DNA of 64,000 nucleotides. Origin: Wurfbainia villosa. Taxonomy: Eukaryota > Streptophyta > Magnoliopsida > Zingiberales > Zingiberaceae. The notes beneath the pieces are model-generated. The model had not been told where the DNA came from, did no database searches, and saw nothing but the letters and a program-made list of their open reading frames with translations. Below are positions 11,500 to 23,114 of this stretch, in pieces. A program made the position numbers and the translations under genes. How positions within the stretch are numbered: position 1 is the stretch's first letter; each line of letters starts with the position of its first letter. Where the stretch lies: contig CM046001.1 of NCBI GenBank assembly GCA_025175895.1, forward strand, positions 47,987,719 through 48,051,718, written 5' to 3'.

Positions 11500-11505
11500 A
11501 CCAAT
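11492..11505 (-). promoter_or_regulatory. Primer-binding site of element A (mutated)
   Basis: The sequence next to the LTR is CGCTTCATACCAAT on the plus strand. It resembles the GCTCTGATACCAAT found at the same place in C and in the TRIM. This is the complement of the tRNA-Met-type site TGGTATCAGAGC, here with several changes. Confidence 0.6.
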
Positions 11506-12573
11506 TGTTGGATCGAGAAAAAGCTAGAGTGAATAGCATTCATAAAAACTTTTCTTTATTGACGATTAAAACCAAGTATGCAACGAAAAATTAAAACACA
11601 AATACAAGACTTTTTTACTTGGTTCACAGCCCACCGGCTGCTAATCCAAGACCCTGTGATCCTTAATCGCTTTCGAAGGGCAAAGCACAAAATATCTCTT
11701 CCTCGTTGGAGGTAAGAGACAAACCAATTACAATGATGTAGAGGAAGAGGTAACAAACTTACCTCTCCACTTTAGCAAGTAATAAGTAATAAATAAGAAA
11801 GGTACCAACAACTAAATTGTAGAAGATGCGCGGTCGGAGTAGCATTATAGCACGTAGAATTTTGGCAGGAGATCAAGCGCACTTAGAAGTTCATTGATAC
11901 TTTTGGGTTTGAGACCTCACCTTTTTTTATAGAATGATGCCTTCGAATATGTCTCGATCCAGATCCAAAACTCGTGCATCTTATCTCGACGTGGTGGCTT
12001 ATCTTATCATGAGGTGGCAGCATCGATCTCTATCTCTTTGACCATGTGAACTGGGCTGATTCGTCGACATCAGTCGACTGATCCTCTTGGTAGTCGAATG
12101 CCTTCAGTCGACTGCTGACACCTCCAGTCGACTACTACACTTGAGAATTCCTACAACACAAGGTTAGCACAAGAGATATATAATGTCATGCAGTGAGACA
12201 GTCCTTTGACTGTCCGATCTCGACTTCGGCATTCCTCCGGAAGCCTTGGTTGGATCGATGCCTAGGATTGTCCTCTAATCGAGGGCGCACCCTTACCATA
12301 GCTCCATACTCGGAGCTTACCTTTGGTCCTCCTAACCTGTCACTTAGCTTTCGGTTACCACCGAGGTTCCTCGACTCCACGAGGTTCTCCTGGTGTCGCC
12401 CGACCACCACGGTTTCTCGACTCCAGATTCTCCGGGTGTCGCTCGACCTTGGGCTTAGCTTAAATCCTTCCTGCACACTTAACACAGCCCATGAGATAAC
12501 AATAATATCTTAACTTTGAGCCTTTGCCATAATCAAAACCTAGGTTCGATTATCTAGTGCCCCTGCACCAACA
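11506..12573 (-). repeat. 5' LTR of element A
   Basis: The 1068-bp LTR begins TGTTGGATCG and ends CACCAACA in plus-strand sense. A minus-strand TATA-like site lies at 11924-11932. Upstream of it, at about 12062-12140, there are several copies of CAGTCGACTG or close variants, as in LTRs of B to E. Frames in the GC-rich part at 12186-12513 overlap on both strands and look accidental. Confidence 0.75.
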
Positions 12574-13682
12574 CATAATTCAAAAAATCATGAAAATTCA
12601 TATGTATAATACTTAAGTCAATCATTATCGGTGAAAAATATTTAAAAAATAAAATACCCATAAAATAGTGAAATTGATACAAAGTTCAAAAATAAAGATA
12701 CCTTCAATGTTTTGAGCCTATTTTGTATCAACTTCATCAATATTGACTTCTATCAAAAGATAGACTACACTAAAGTTTTTTAAATTGATTTTGAAATGAT
12801 TTTAAAACATTATATCAGACCATGATCTATGGGCTCAATGCACATGACTTGCACATAGGCTTTCCCCATGATACATCATTAGATTGAAATGAGTTTGAGT
12901 TCATCTAAATGTAAAATCTATGCACCTTGAACCTAACTCACTTTCCTAACATCTCACATGTGTCTAGAATGTATCAATACACACACATGTCAATTTGATG
13001 TGAGATGTGAGTTTTGTTCTTCCTAATATAAGGTCTCATGTATTTTTCTAGGCAACACTATTTAATTCCCTTATACATGGGACTTCAAATCATGTCATAG
13101 TCCTTAAATCAATTTTAATTAATCCTAAATGCATGAATGATGATTATGGCAAATAATGATAGCATAAATAAGACATGTGCCAATAATCATGATGTCATGC
13201 CATAAACATGAACCTAAATACACATGACATTAAAAACAATATACATAAACATTATCATGAAATTTTAGATAATAAAATGAAATATGATTTCATGACATGG
13301 CATATGGCAAGCAAAGCATGACAAGTATAAAATACAAAGGTATATAATACCTAAGTGTTAAGGTCAAATTGTCATTTGTTAAAAATAAACCCAATTTGCC
13401 ATAATACCACAAATCTACCAAGTGTGCCAAAAATCCAAAATGGCACATCGTGACCTATAAACCTAACTCATGCCAATTTGATCAATTTTTCAAACTTCTC
13501 AAATTTAATTGGCACATCCTAACATCCTTTAGGATATGAAATTAAAACTTGATTCCAAAGTATCCCATACCTTTGAAAATGACCTAAAGTGTCAACTCTA
13601 CCATGGTTAGATTAACTACCCATTCACTTAGGGTTGACACACCCTAACCCATTTAGTGTGAAGGGATCACGCTCCTAGGAAC
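12574..13682 (-). other. 3' noncoding region of element C
   Basis: No ORF is supported. Short blocks match the post-RNase H region of B (16320-16560), D (38440-38660) and E (55930-56170) in order: a TGCACATAGGC-like block, then CTTCCTAACATCTCACATG, then the repeat of the AGATGTGAG theme. Shared 3' sequence suggests that C and the complete elements descend from one lineage. Confidence 0.55.
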
Positions 13683-14300
13683 CTAATACCTATTGGAGAT
13701 CCTTGGGTTTACTAGGTACTCACTAGGGATATCTTCCCTTAGTACCTTCCTAATGACCCTTTTAGGCTTGGAAGCCTTGTTCAAATGGGTCTTGCCTAGG
13801 TCAACTCTAGGGATAACTTCCCTTGTGATCTCCTTAGTGACTTTCCAAGGTTTCATGGAAACCTTGGCCATTAGGCATCTACCATGGTTAACTTTAGGGA
13901 TGACTTCCCTAGTAACCTTGGTTTTCTTATACCTATAAATGGTTCCATAATTGAATGGAATGCTATGGTAGGTCTCCTTGGGCTTAGGTTTGTGACCCAA
14001 ACATTTCTTGCCCCTAGATGGTTCTTGTCTATTAACCCCTAATTTTTGACAGTTTGACCCTATAAGCATGTTTTCCATTGTCCTAAGGGTCTTCTCCATT
14101 TTCTCAAGTTTTGACCTCAAAACTTGATTTTCAAACTCCAATTTTTCTAATTTGGTGGGCCCATTATTTCCTTGAGTAGGTTTGTTCTTTCTAGGCATAT
14201 GTCTAGCTTTCTTGGGGTTAATGCCTAAATGGTTTTCTACCTTTCTAATTGCTTCCTTAGGTAGAATTGTTCTAGGGTTATTTGTTCTAGATTGGTCCTT
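13683..14300 (-). pseudogene. gag: C-terminal part of element C Gag (left of B insertion)
   Basis: The frame is open from the B junction to a stop at 13683. It encodes a heptad-rich segment (LEKLEFENQVLRSKLEKMEK), likely a coiled coil, followed by basic repeats with the recurring pattern TREVIPRV. It joins in frame with 23115 onward once B is removed. The internal methionine at 14198 should not be taken as a real start. Confidence 0.6.
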
Positions 14301-15539
14301 TGTTGGGGATCTTGAAAGGCTAGAGGGGGGGTGAATAGCCTCTTTTTATTTCTACAAGAAAGGATAGCAGAAGCAAAACAAATACTAAATGAAATTAAGA
14401 AGCTAAAACACAATCGCTAACAAGAAGAGTTTAATGTAGTTTGGAGATTAAGCTCCTACTCCACGGCGATTCTTAAGGTGGATCAATCTAAATGAGTCTT
14501 CCCTAAGAAAGCTTTCTTTACACAAGACACTCCTCTTCTTACAAATGATGAAGATAAAGATTGGAGAAGAGGAGGATTAAAACACTTAGAAAGCTTTAAG
14601 AAAATGTGGGGAGCTTGAGAGTAAGTTTTGAATATAAGCACTAGCCTCCTCAAGCACCTCATGGCCTCTTTTTATAGAGAAGAGGCTAATTTTCCCGTTG
14701 AGCCTCAATCAGTCGACTGATGTACAACATCAGTCAACTGCTGCTGTAGCCGATGCAATCAAACGACTTTTGACGAGTCGGATCTGCATTCATCACTGCC
14801 CAATGGGACTCTGATCAGTCGACTGATCATACCATCAGTCGACTGATTGAGTAACAAGTCGAGTGATCAAAGTGATCACTCGACTAGAGAACCTTCTATT
14901 CTGACGTCCACTTATATCAGTTGATTGTTGGGGTATAACAGTCGACTGATGGTGGACTAGTCGACTGCCAAACCCTAGCAGTCGACTGTTGGCCACATAA
15001 CTCAGCCAACTTCAGTCGATTGGGATGAATCACCAGTCGATTGATACACTTCAAGTATGATTAAATCATACTTGAATTAACCCCCTAGACCTAGACTTAA
15101 CCTTCTAGCTCTTTCTTCAGCCTTACACCTCCAGGATCCCTCCGAGTCTGCGACTCCTTCATCCTTGCGCTTGCTTCCAAGAGCTTCCCTTGGTTTCATC
15201 ATGTCTTGGGTTTCTCTTTTTCCAAAGGACCGCTTGGACTTTACCCGCCAGGACTACATGCTTGGACTTACGCTGCCAAGACTTTGCCTTTGGTCTTCCT
15301 TTGCCAAGGTCCACTTGGACTTTACACTGCCAAGACTACTTACTTGGACTTATGCCACCAAGACTTTTCCTTGGACTTCTCTCGCCAAGATCATACTTGG
15401 ACTTTCCTTCACCAAGTCTTCATACTTGGATTTCCCTGTCACTTAACACATTCTTAATTAAATCACAATTAATGTCTAATTATAAATGATTATCCAAACA
15501 TCAAAAGACATAAATGCTTGGGGCATTATTGCACCAACA
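14301..15539 (-). repeat. 3' LTR of element B
   Basis: It runs from TGTTGGGGATC to CACCAACA (1239 bp) and pairs with 21878-23114. On the minus strand the order is a minisatellite of AAGTCCAAG...CTTGGC units at about 15200-15440, clustered CAGTCGACTG palindromes at about 14700-15050, then a TATA-like site near 14674-14683. Confidence 0.9.
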
Positions 15540-16618
15540 ATCTCCCCCTTTTTGATGTTTAGCAATCATTTAAGTTAGGTCTTGAAATATGCTCATAAAT
15601 AAACATTAAACATCATATATCAATATAAATTCTAACTTAAATTTCCCTTTTTCCCCTTTGACATACATCAAAATGAGAAGGTCTAAGAGAAATTAAGTTA
15701 TGCATGAGTAAAGTTTAGGTATGTCTTGAACTAAGGTATAAGATAGAAATAAGGTTCCCCCTTAATCCAAGACATGTTTCATGATGTGTAAACAACATGT
15801 TGAGCAAAGCATAATATGAAAATTTGTCCTAACTTTGCACCAACAATAAACATGATATAGACTAAGGAAATGAAAGGTTAATGTATCATAGAACTCCCCC
15901 TAAATGCATCAAACAATCCTACACCCTCATAATTACTAGGATTAGGACATTTAAGATTACACTCAAGACAAAGAAATAGGGCTGATCTACAGAAAAATCA
16001 GAGTGGCAGTCGACTGATATCTGAGTCAGTCGACTGTAAATCCTAAAATGCCAATTTCAACCTTTTCAGCCCAACTTCAGAAATGTGCCAAAAATGTAAG
16101 AAACATTGAAAAATCACGAAATTTTATGGACACATTTCTAAAACCATTTTCTATCATGGAAAAATAATTTTAAAAATATATTTTTTCTAGATTTTGAAAA
16201 TGATACAATTTTGCGAACTAGCAAAAGCTTTAATGAATTTACAATACTTTGTGTCACTTTTTCTTGTCAAGTGAAAACTGTTTTTCAAAATATAATAAAC
16301 ATAGTTTAAAATATATTTTATTTGACATTTCCAATCATGTTCTTAGAACTATATGCACATCAATTGTACATAAGCCTTCCCAATGATTGGTCCAATGAAG
16401 GATTAATGTCTCTAGATGACATTTTGGTTCATAGTAATGCATCATAACAAGCATGATGAACCAAATGCATCTTCCTAACATCTCACATGATGTCTAAGTG
16501 GCTCAATACAAAAGTCATGGTTTATTAGGTCTTTTTTGAGATGCTTAGAGGTATAAATCCTAGGGTTTCTATAGGATCATGCAAAACTAACCCTCTATTC
16601 TACTAAGCACATTCCAAG
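15540..16618 (-). other. 3' noncoding region of element B with multiple polypurine tracts
   Basis: The tract next to the LTR (15540-15553, pyrimidine-rich on plus) is followed by similar C-rich blocks near 15648, 15750 and 15895. Repeated polypurine tracts before the 3' LTR are a noted feature of Sireviruses. Two CAGTCGACTG palindromes lie at about 16013-16040. No ORF is supported. Confidence 0.65.
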
Positions 16619-17252
16619 TGTTAGTGCTTATAAGCTCCACATATCTCCACAATGGCATGATATTGTCCACTTTGGGTCTAAGCCCTCATGGTTTTATTTT
16701 TGGGCTTTACCCAAAAGGCCTCATTCCAATGGAGATATCTTTTTTCTTATAAGCACATGATCTTTTCCATGTCTTACCAATGTGGGACTTTGATTGTATT
16801 CCTCATACTCCCAACAATCCCCCCCTCAAACGAAGGACCACATTGGGCCCCCCTCAAGCCTATCCCTCCTCGAAGGATTTTCTCTGCTTGATGTCCGATC
16901 TTCAACCCACCAGGACTTCCTGCAAAAGATTGTTGGTCCCCAGGCCCAACTAGACTTCCTTCCTGATGTCTGGTTCTCTTGATCCGGACGTGGGAGCTCA
17001 ACTTCCTTCGTTCGAGGTTCATGGCTTGACATGGACCATGGCTCTGATACCAATTGTTAGTGCCTATAAGATTCATATATCTCCACAATGATATGATATT
17101 GTCCACTTTGGGCCCAAGCCCTCATGGTTTTGTTTTTGGGCTTTACCCAAAAGGCCTCATACCAATGGAGATATCTTTTTTCTTATAAGCACATGATCTT
17201 TTCCATGTCTTACCAATGTGGGACTTTGATTGTATTCCTCATACTCCCAACA
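16619..17252 (-). mobile_element. TRIM (miniature LTR retrotransposon) inside element B
   Basis: Two 198-bp LTRs (16619-16816 and 17055-17252) surround a 238-bp interior. A perfect CCAAG duplication lies at 16614-16618 and 17253-17257. The interior has a C-rich tract next to the left LTR (polypurine tract on minus) and a perfect GCTCTGATACCAAT primer site at 17041-17054. There is no coding capacity, so it needs proteins from other elements. The two LTRs differ at about a dozen positions, so the insertion is not recent. Confidence 0.92.
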
Positions 17253-17257
17253 CCAAG

Positions 17258-17770
17258 TTCTCTCCTAAGTGATAAAAATTCAGAGCTTTGCTTAGATTCA
17301 ATTTAATTGATTTAAATGTATGTTCTCTAATGAAGTGATGCTTCACTTCAATGTGTAGTCCTAGAGTGATGTACAAGATTTTGGTCAAATTTATGGTACT
17401 CACATTATCACAATAAACCTTGACATTGAAGTAGTGTAGCTCATATTCCTCTAGAGTGTGTCTCATCCAAAGCAAGAGTCACACAACCAAGGTTGCTTTC
17501 TACTACTCCAACTAACTAGGAGAATCCAAGAAATTGGTATCCACCACTAGTACTCTTCCTATCAAATCAAAAGATTTTGTCCTAGAGTACCAAAGTCCTA
17601 CATTTAGTGTGCCTTTGATATATCTTAAAATTCTCTTAAAATGGGACTCTTTGGCACAAGAATGGTATCTTGCACACATACCTATCGCAAATAAGATATT
17701 GGGTCTACTAGCGGTTAGGTATAGAAGGCTACTAATCATGCTTCTATAAAGTTGTGTCAATTATTTTACC
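17258..17770 (-). pseudogene. pol: Reverse transcriptase C-terminus and RNase H remnant of B
   Basis: One frame (17512-17760) matches the end of the Copia reverse transcriptase (LLYLTASRPNILFAIGMCARY, then the KGTLNVGLWY motif). A second (to about 17475) gives the last part of RNase H (YCDNVSTINLTK, then EVKHHFIR). The middle of RNase H, including most catalytic residues, is missing or shifted compared with E. Confidence 0.75.
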
Positions 17771-18426
17771 TTATTGATCATTATCTATTTTTGTGTTGGT
17801 TGCCATAGGAGTTAAAACTACCTTAACATTTTCCAAACCAAATTTTTTGATCATTTCTTTGGCATATTTGGTTTGGTGTACATAAGTTCCTTCATTTGTT
17901 TGTTTGACTTGTAATCCTAAGAAGAATTTTAATTCTCCAACTAGACTCATTTCAAATTGATTCTCCATATTTTTTATGAAATCTTGAAGGAGTCCATCAT
18001 TTTTTGGCTCAAAAATAATGTCATCTACATATACTTGGGCCACAAAGATATCCTTAGAGTTTGATTTAATAAAGAGATTTTGATCTACTTAACCTCTTCT
18101 AAATCCCTTAGACACTAAGAAAGATGATAATCTTGCATACCAAGCCCGAGGAGCTTGTTTTAACCCGTATAAAACTTTTCTAAGCTTGTATACATGGTTT
18201 GGATAATCTATATTTTCAAACCCGGGAGGTTGTTCTACATATACCTCTTCCTTAATGAACCCATTTAGGAATGCCAATTTTACATCCATTTGATGGATTT
18301 TAAAACCCATGTAAGAGGCATATCCTAATAGGATTCTAATGGACTCCAACCTAGCAACTGAGGCATAAGTTTCATCATAATCAAGTCCTTCAACTTGATT
18401 GAAGCCTTATTTCTAGTTATATTACC
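17771..18426 (-). pseudogene. pol: Reverse transcriptase core of element B
   Basis: Two frames cover the fingers and palm: HQMDVKLAFLNGFIKEEVYVEQPPGFE at 18089-18349, and the YVDD catalytic box in VAQVYVDDIIF at 17771-18043. A stop separates them (FRRG is followed by a stop). The sequence before 18349 is broken compared with the intact frame in E. Confidence 0.85.
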
Positions 18427-19671
18427 TTAATCATCTAATTTGTTCCTAAAGACCCATCTTGTAGTTACAATGGTGCTATCATTGGGTCTCAAACTAGCTC
18501 CCCATACTTGACTCCTTTCAAATTGAGCCAATTCATCTTGCATTGCTAAGTTCCAATCCGAATCAAGTAATGCATCATTGATTGATTTGGGCTCAATTTG
18601 GGAGATAAGAGCTATTTGACTAGTGGGAGTTCTATGGAAAGACCTAGTTCTAACACCTTGAGATAATTCTCCTACAACTTGGTCAAGAGGATGATTTTGA
18701 TTAATCCTTAATGTTCTAGGTGTATTAAATTGATTTTGATCTTGGTTATCCTCAATCCTCCATTCATCATCGGAATCTCCTCTTACTCCCCCTTGATCCT
18801 TACTCACTAATCCTCCCCCTTGATAATTACCCCCTAAGGTCAAGTCTTGAAATTTTTGAGCAATATCTTGATTTTTGTCATTGATATCATTATCAATGAG
18901 GGATTTCCTAGGATAGGTGTTAGAGGTCTCATCAAATTGAACATTTGAAGACTCCTCAACTATTTGGTTTCTTTTGTTGTAGACTTTATACCCTCTACTA
19001 GTGGATGAGTATCCAACTAGGATTCCCTCATCCACTTTGGACTCAAATTTCCCCAAATTGTCTTTGGTGTTTAAGATGTAAGTTTTACATCCAAAGACTT
19101 TAAAATAATGAATTATTGGAATTGTACCATTCCATAATTCAAATGGAGTTTTACCTAGAAACCTATGAATTTGGACTCTATTTTGGATATAGCAAGCAGT
19201 ATTAAATGCTTCCGTCCACAAGTAGATAGGTAATGAATATGCATTAAGCATAGTCCTAGCCGCTTCTTATAGGGCATGATTTCTCCTTTCCACCACCCCA
19301 TTTTGTTGGGGTGTTCTAGGACAAGAGAATTCATGCTTGTACCCTTGTTCTAAGTAAAATTTGGAGAAATTAGAATTCTCAAATTCTCCACCATGATCAC
19401 TACAGATCTGGTTGATTTTGAGATTTCTTTCATTCTCTACTCTTTTGCTAAAACCTATGATTATTTCTAGGGTATTGTCCTTATGTTTCATGAAATACAC
19501 CCAAGTATATCTAGAGAAATCATCTACTATAACTAAGCAATATTTTCTACCATTCAAAGAGGGTGTACTATGACAATAAAATAAATCTAAATGCAAAAGT
19601 TCTAAAGGTAAAGATGTATTAATTAAAGTTTTACCCTTGTGTGATGACTTTGATTGTTTCCTTCTTGACAT
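18427..19671 (-). pseudogene. pol: Integrase and linker of element B
   Basis: The catalytic D, D and E of the integrase core are all visible: Asp in LLHLDLF, Asp in CSDHGGEF and Glu in VVERRNH. A stop after NHAL at about 19267 breaks the frame. The frame then goes on through the KTPFELWNGTIP block into the Copia linker that precedes the reverse transcriptase. The enzyme would insert the DNA copy into the genome. Confidence 0.85.
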
Positions 19672-20194
19672 GCATCACACATCTTGTCCTTGAGATACTT
19701 GACTTTTGGCAAACCCTTGACTAGCTCCATCTTGGCTATCTTGGCAATATTTTTCATGTTGATGTGCCCAAGCCACCTATGCCATAACCAACTTTCTTCT
19801 TCTTTTGCCATAAGACACTTAGGGGAAATGTTAGAAGCATAGGATAAATCAACATAATAAATATTGATTTCCTATATTCTACTAACATGAAATTATTTAA
19901 TTTCTTATGTCTTATAAAGCATTTAGAAGAGTTAAATTGAACATCAAAATTGGCATCACATAATTGGCTCACACTAAGCAAGTTAAACTTCATATTTTTA
20001 ACCTACAATACTTTATGAATAGCAAGATTTGGGGATACCTCAATTATGCTTTTTCCTAGAATTTTAAGTTTTCCACTATTTCCAAATGACACGTTCCCCT
20101 TCCTAATGTGGTTGATTGTAGAAAATTTGCTCTCATCACCGGTCATGTGTCTTGAGAAACCACTATCAACAATCCACATGTTTGGTCCTTCTAC
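19672..20194 (-). pseudogene. pol: Protease and GAG-pre-integrase domain of element B
   Basis: After the amber codon the frame reads MWIVDSG, the aspartic protease active site (Asp-Ser-Gly), then the NMKFNLLSVSQLCD stretch and the WLWHRWLGHINMKNIAKI block of the GAG-pre-integrase domain. Stops and frameshifts occur, for example before VKNMKFNLLSV and near 19860. Confidence 0.8.
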
Positions 20195-20197
20195 CTA
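20195..20197 (-). other. Amber codon at the Gag-protease boundary of B
   Basis: The minus-strand frame reads ...FHVV, TAG, then GTA GAA GGA, five codons before MWIVDSG. D (27800-27802) and E (59331-59333) have TAG at the same place, each followed by GTA. Confidence 0.8.
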
Positions 20198-21823
20198 TAC
20201 AACATGAAAAACATAAGCCTTAGGCACCCAAATCTTTTGACTAGTAGAATTAACTACATAGCTCTTGGGAACCCATGCCTTTCTAACCTTTCTCCTAATG
20301 GTTGATTTCCTACTAACAAGGGAGGTAAAAGCTACTTCCTTTTCCTTAGGCCTATACCCCCTATACCGACCTTGTTGTAAATAGCCCTTTGGCCCTTAAG
20401 TATCATGTCTAGGTATTTTGAGTCATTTGTAAATTTTTCTAAACATGCTCTCAATTCACCTATTTCCTTTTTAAGTTCATCATTTTCATCCTTTAGTGAA
20501 CATGCATCATTACAAGAAGGTTCTACATTCCTAATTTCCTTGATTTCTACTTTCAAATCCCTAATTCTAGATTTTGATTTATTTAAAGCAATTTGAAGAC
20601 ATGCAATAGTTTCATAAAGTAACTCTATCCTAGGGGAGTCTTTTACCTCATCGTCACTAGAGGATAATTCGTCGCTTGAGGATGATGATGACTCCTCACT
20701 TGAGCTTCTGACTTCATCCTCCATGGCCATGAGTGCAAAGTTGTGTGTGACATGGCAAAGCTCATCCTCATCCGATGAATCTTCCAAGCTTTGTGTATCC
20801 TACGTTTATGCTACCATTGCTTCCTTCTTTTTCTTCTCCTTCTTGTCCTTCTTCTTCTTTTTCCTTTTCTTCCTTTTTCTTTAACTCTGGGCAATTTGGC
20901 TTGATGTGCCCCTTTTTATTGCAACCATAGCAAGTAACATTAGGAGTAGAAATTGAACTACTAGAGGATTTACCTTTTGAGGATTGGAACATCCTCCTCA
21001 CATTCTTCTTGGTGAGCTTCCTTGATCTCCCACCAAATCTCTTCACATAGTGAGCTACCTCACTAGCCGATAGCTCCTCATCACTACTTGAAGACTCTTC
21101 CTCCGACTTGGATGATGAAGAGACTTCCTTCTTCTCCTTCTTCTTCTTGTCCTTCTTTCCTACAACAAGAGTTATACCTTTTTCTTTCGAAGAAGTGTTA
21201 GCTTGCTCATGTAACTCAAATTCACAAAAAAATTCATCTAACTTAACTAAATAAAGATACCTAGAGACCTTATAAGCATCTACCATTGATGCCCATAAAG
21301 TTGTTCTAGGGAAAGCTTGAAGTACATACCTTACAAGGTCCCAATTTTCGACCTTCTCACCTATTATATGTAATCCGTTGACTATCTCCTTGAATCGACC
21401 ATGCATTTGACTCACGGTCTCGTTGGTCTTCATGGTGAAGCTTTGTAGTTGACCCATCAATAGGTCTCTTTTGGCTCTTCTTGTCTCCTTTGACCCTTCA
21501 TTCAATTCAATGAGTTTCTCCCAAAGCTCTTTTGCGGAGTTGAAGGGTCCAACCTTGGATAATTGCTCCTTGGATAGACCACATTGAAGTGTGGTCGTTG
21601 CTTTTGCGTTGGCTTGCACTTTCTTTGCCATCTCCTTAGTCCAATTCTTTGTTGGTATTGGTGCTCTGTGTTCGTCAACTGGCTTTTCGAATCCATCTAC
21701 AATGCTAAAACAATTTTTAATATCGTTCATAAGGTACTATTCCATCCTACCTTTCCAATATCCGAAGTCATTGTCGTCGAAGAATGAAGGCCTCGCCGTG
21801 CTATATCCCTCTTGAAATGTCAT
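20198..21823 (-). pseudogene. gag: Gag of element B
   Basis: The start is the ATG at 21823 (MTFQEGYSTARPSFF), 41 bp downstream of the primer site. It covers the capsid-like part (ELWEKLIELNEGSKETRR and QLQSFTMKTNETVSQMHGRFKE), a CCHC knuckle at about 20891-20932, a Lys/Glu-rich tail, an acidic Ser-rich stretch and a heptad-rich segment at 20400-20600. A TAG stops the frame after WKGRME, near 21738. A frameshift lies after the knuckle at about 20770, and another near 20350. Confidence 0.85.
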
Positions 21824-21863
21824 TGTGCTCCGGTTGATTGTTAGATCTTCCGACGCAATTCGG

Positions 21864-21877
21864 GCTCTGATACCACT
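21864..21877 (-). promoter_or_regulatory. Primer-binding site of element B
   Basis: GCTCTGATACCACT on the plus strand lies directly beside the LTR. It is the complement of the tRNA-Met-type site AGTGGTATCAGAGC. D and F carry the same site. Confidence 0.9.
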
Positions 21878-23114
21878 TGTTGGGGATCTTGAAAGGCTAG
21901 AGGGGGTGAATAGCCTCTTTTCGTTTCTACAAGAAAGGTTAGCAGAAGCAAAACAAATACTAAAAAAAATTAAGAAGCGAAAACACAATTGCTAACAAGA
22001 AGAGTTTAACGTGGTTCGGAGATTAAGCTCCTACTCCACGGCGATCCTTAAGGTGGATCAATCCAAATGAGTCTCCACTAAGAAAGCTTTCTTTACATAA
22101 GACACTCCTCTTCTTACAAATGATGAAGATGAAGATTGGAGAAGAGGAGGATTAAAACACTTAGAAAGCTTTAAGAAAATGTGGGGAGCTTGAGAGTAAG
22201 TTTTGAATATAAGCACTAGCCTTCTCAAGCACCCCATGACCTCTTTTTATAGAGAAGAGGCTGACTTTTTTGTTGAGCCTCGATCAGTCGATGTACAACA
22301 TCACCCATCCATCAGAGTCGATGCAATCCAACGACTTCTGACGAGTCGGATCCGTGATCGTCACTGTCCAACGGGACTCTGATCAGTCGACTGATCATAC
22401 CATCAGTCGACTAATTGAGTAACCAGTTGAGTGCTCCAAGCGATTACTCGACTGAAAAACCTTCTGTGCCGACGCCCACTTATAACAGTCGACTGCTGGG
22501 GTATAGCAGTCGATTGATGATGGACCAGTCAACTGTCACACCCTATCAGTCGACTGTTGGCCACAGAATTCAGTCAACTTCAGTCGAGTGATTTATCACC
22601 GACCGACGGCACGATCGATACACTTCAAGTATGATTAAATCATACTTGAATTAACCCCCTAGACCTAGACTTAACCTTCTAGCCCTTCCTTCAGCCTTGC
22701 GCCTCTAGGATCCCTCTGAGTCCGCTACTCCTTCATCCTTGCGCTTGCTTCCAAGAGCTTCCCTCGGTTTCGTCATGTCTTGGGTTTCTCTTTTGCCAAA
22801 GGACTTCTTGGATTTTACACCACCAAGACTACATGCTTGGACTTACGCTGCCAAGACTTTGCCTTTGGTCTTCCATTGCCAAGGTCCGCTTAGACTTTAC
22901 GCCGCTAAACCTACATGCTTAGACTTATGCCACCAAGACTTTTCCTTGGACTTCTCTTGCCAAGATCATACTTGGACTTTCCTTCACCAAGTCTTCATAC
23001 TTGGATTTCCCTGTCACTTAACACATTCTTAATTAAATCACAATTAATGTCTAACTACAAATGATTATCCAAACATCAAAAGACATAAATACTTGGGGCA
23101 TTGTTGCACCAACA
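21878..23114 (-). repeat. 5' LTR of element B
   Basis: It is 1237 bp, with the same ends as 14301-15539. A TATA box (CTATAAAAAG on minus) lies at 22243-22252. The part with CAGTCGACTG palindromes (22280-22620) differs from the 3' LTR far more than the rest does. Confidence 0.9.
22243..22252 (-). promoter_or_regulatory. TATA box in the 5' LTR of B
   Basis: The minus strand reads CTATAAAAAG. The same ten bases occur in the LTRs of E (61392-61401) and D (50261-50270), in each case downstream of the palindrome cluster. Confidence 0.7.

Larger units (their letters stand above)
1..12573 (-). mobile_element. Element A: degenerate Copia-type LTR element, left end outside window
   Basis: Read on the minus strand, the order is 5' LTR at 11506-12573, a damaged tRNA-Met-type primer site just inside it, Gag knuckle remnants at 10877-11499, AT-rich internal DNA, then part of the 3' LTR at 1-251. 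Position 1 lines up with 11761 in direct orientation, which fixes the LTR pairing. Element X (1749-10390, target duplication included) splits the interior. Without X only about 2.6 kb of interior remains and no pol is recognisable. The element may be a gag-only non-autonomous type like C, or simply deleted. It appears to sit inside C, whose sequence resumes at 12574. Confidence 0.65.
14301..23114 (-). mobile_element. Element B: Sirevirus-like Copia element, degenerate, complete ends
   Basis: It is 8814 bp with LTRs at 14301-15539 and 21878-23114 and a perfect TCCTT duplication at 14296-14300 and 23115-23119. On the minus strand the order is primer site, Gag, amber codon, protease, integrase, reverse transcriptase, RNase H, 3' noncoding DNA with several polypurine tracts, and 3' LTR. 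This domain order defines Copia. All coding parts carry stops or frameshifts. Unlike D and E, there is no third ORF between RNase H and the 3' LTR. A TRIM sits at 16619-17252. Confidence 0.9.

Noticed and set aside
12186..12513. Overlapping frames on both strands in the LTR of A
   Set aside because: They come from a GC-rich LTR segment with no start context and no partner in the other copy.
15165..15489. Three overlapping frames rich in LDFT and WTYAAK
   Set aside because: They are translations of the LTR minisatellite in different phases. The same kind recurs in every LTR with this array (22739-23032, 25332-25802, 51294-51674, 52515-52833, 61906-62163).
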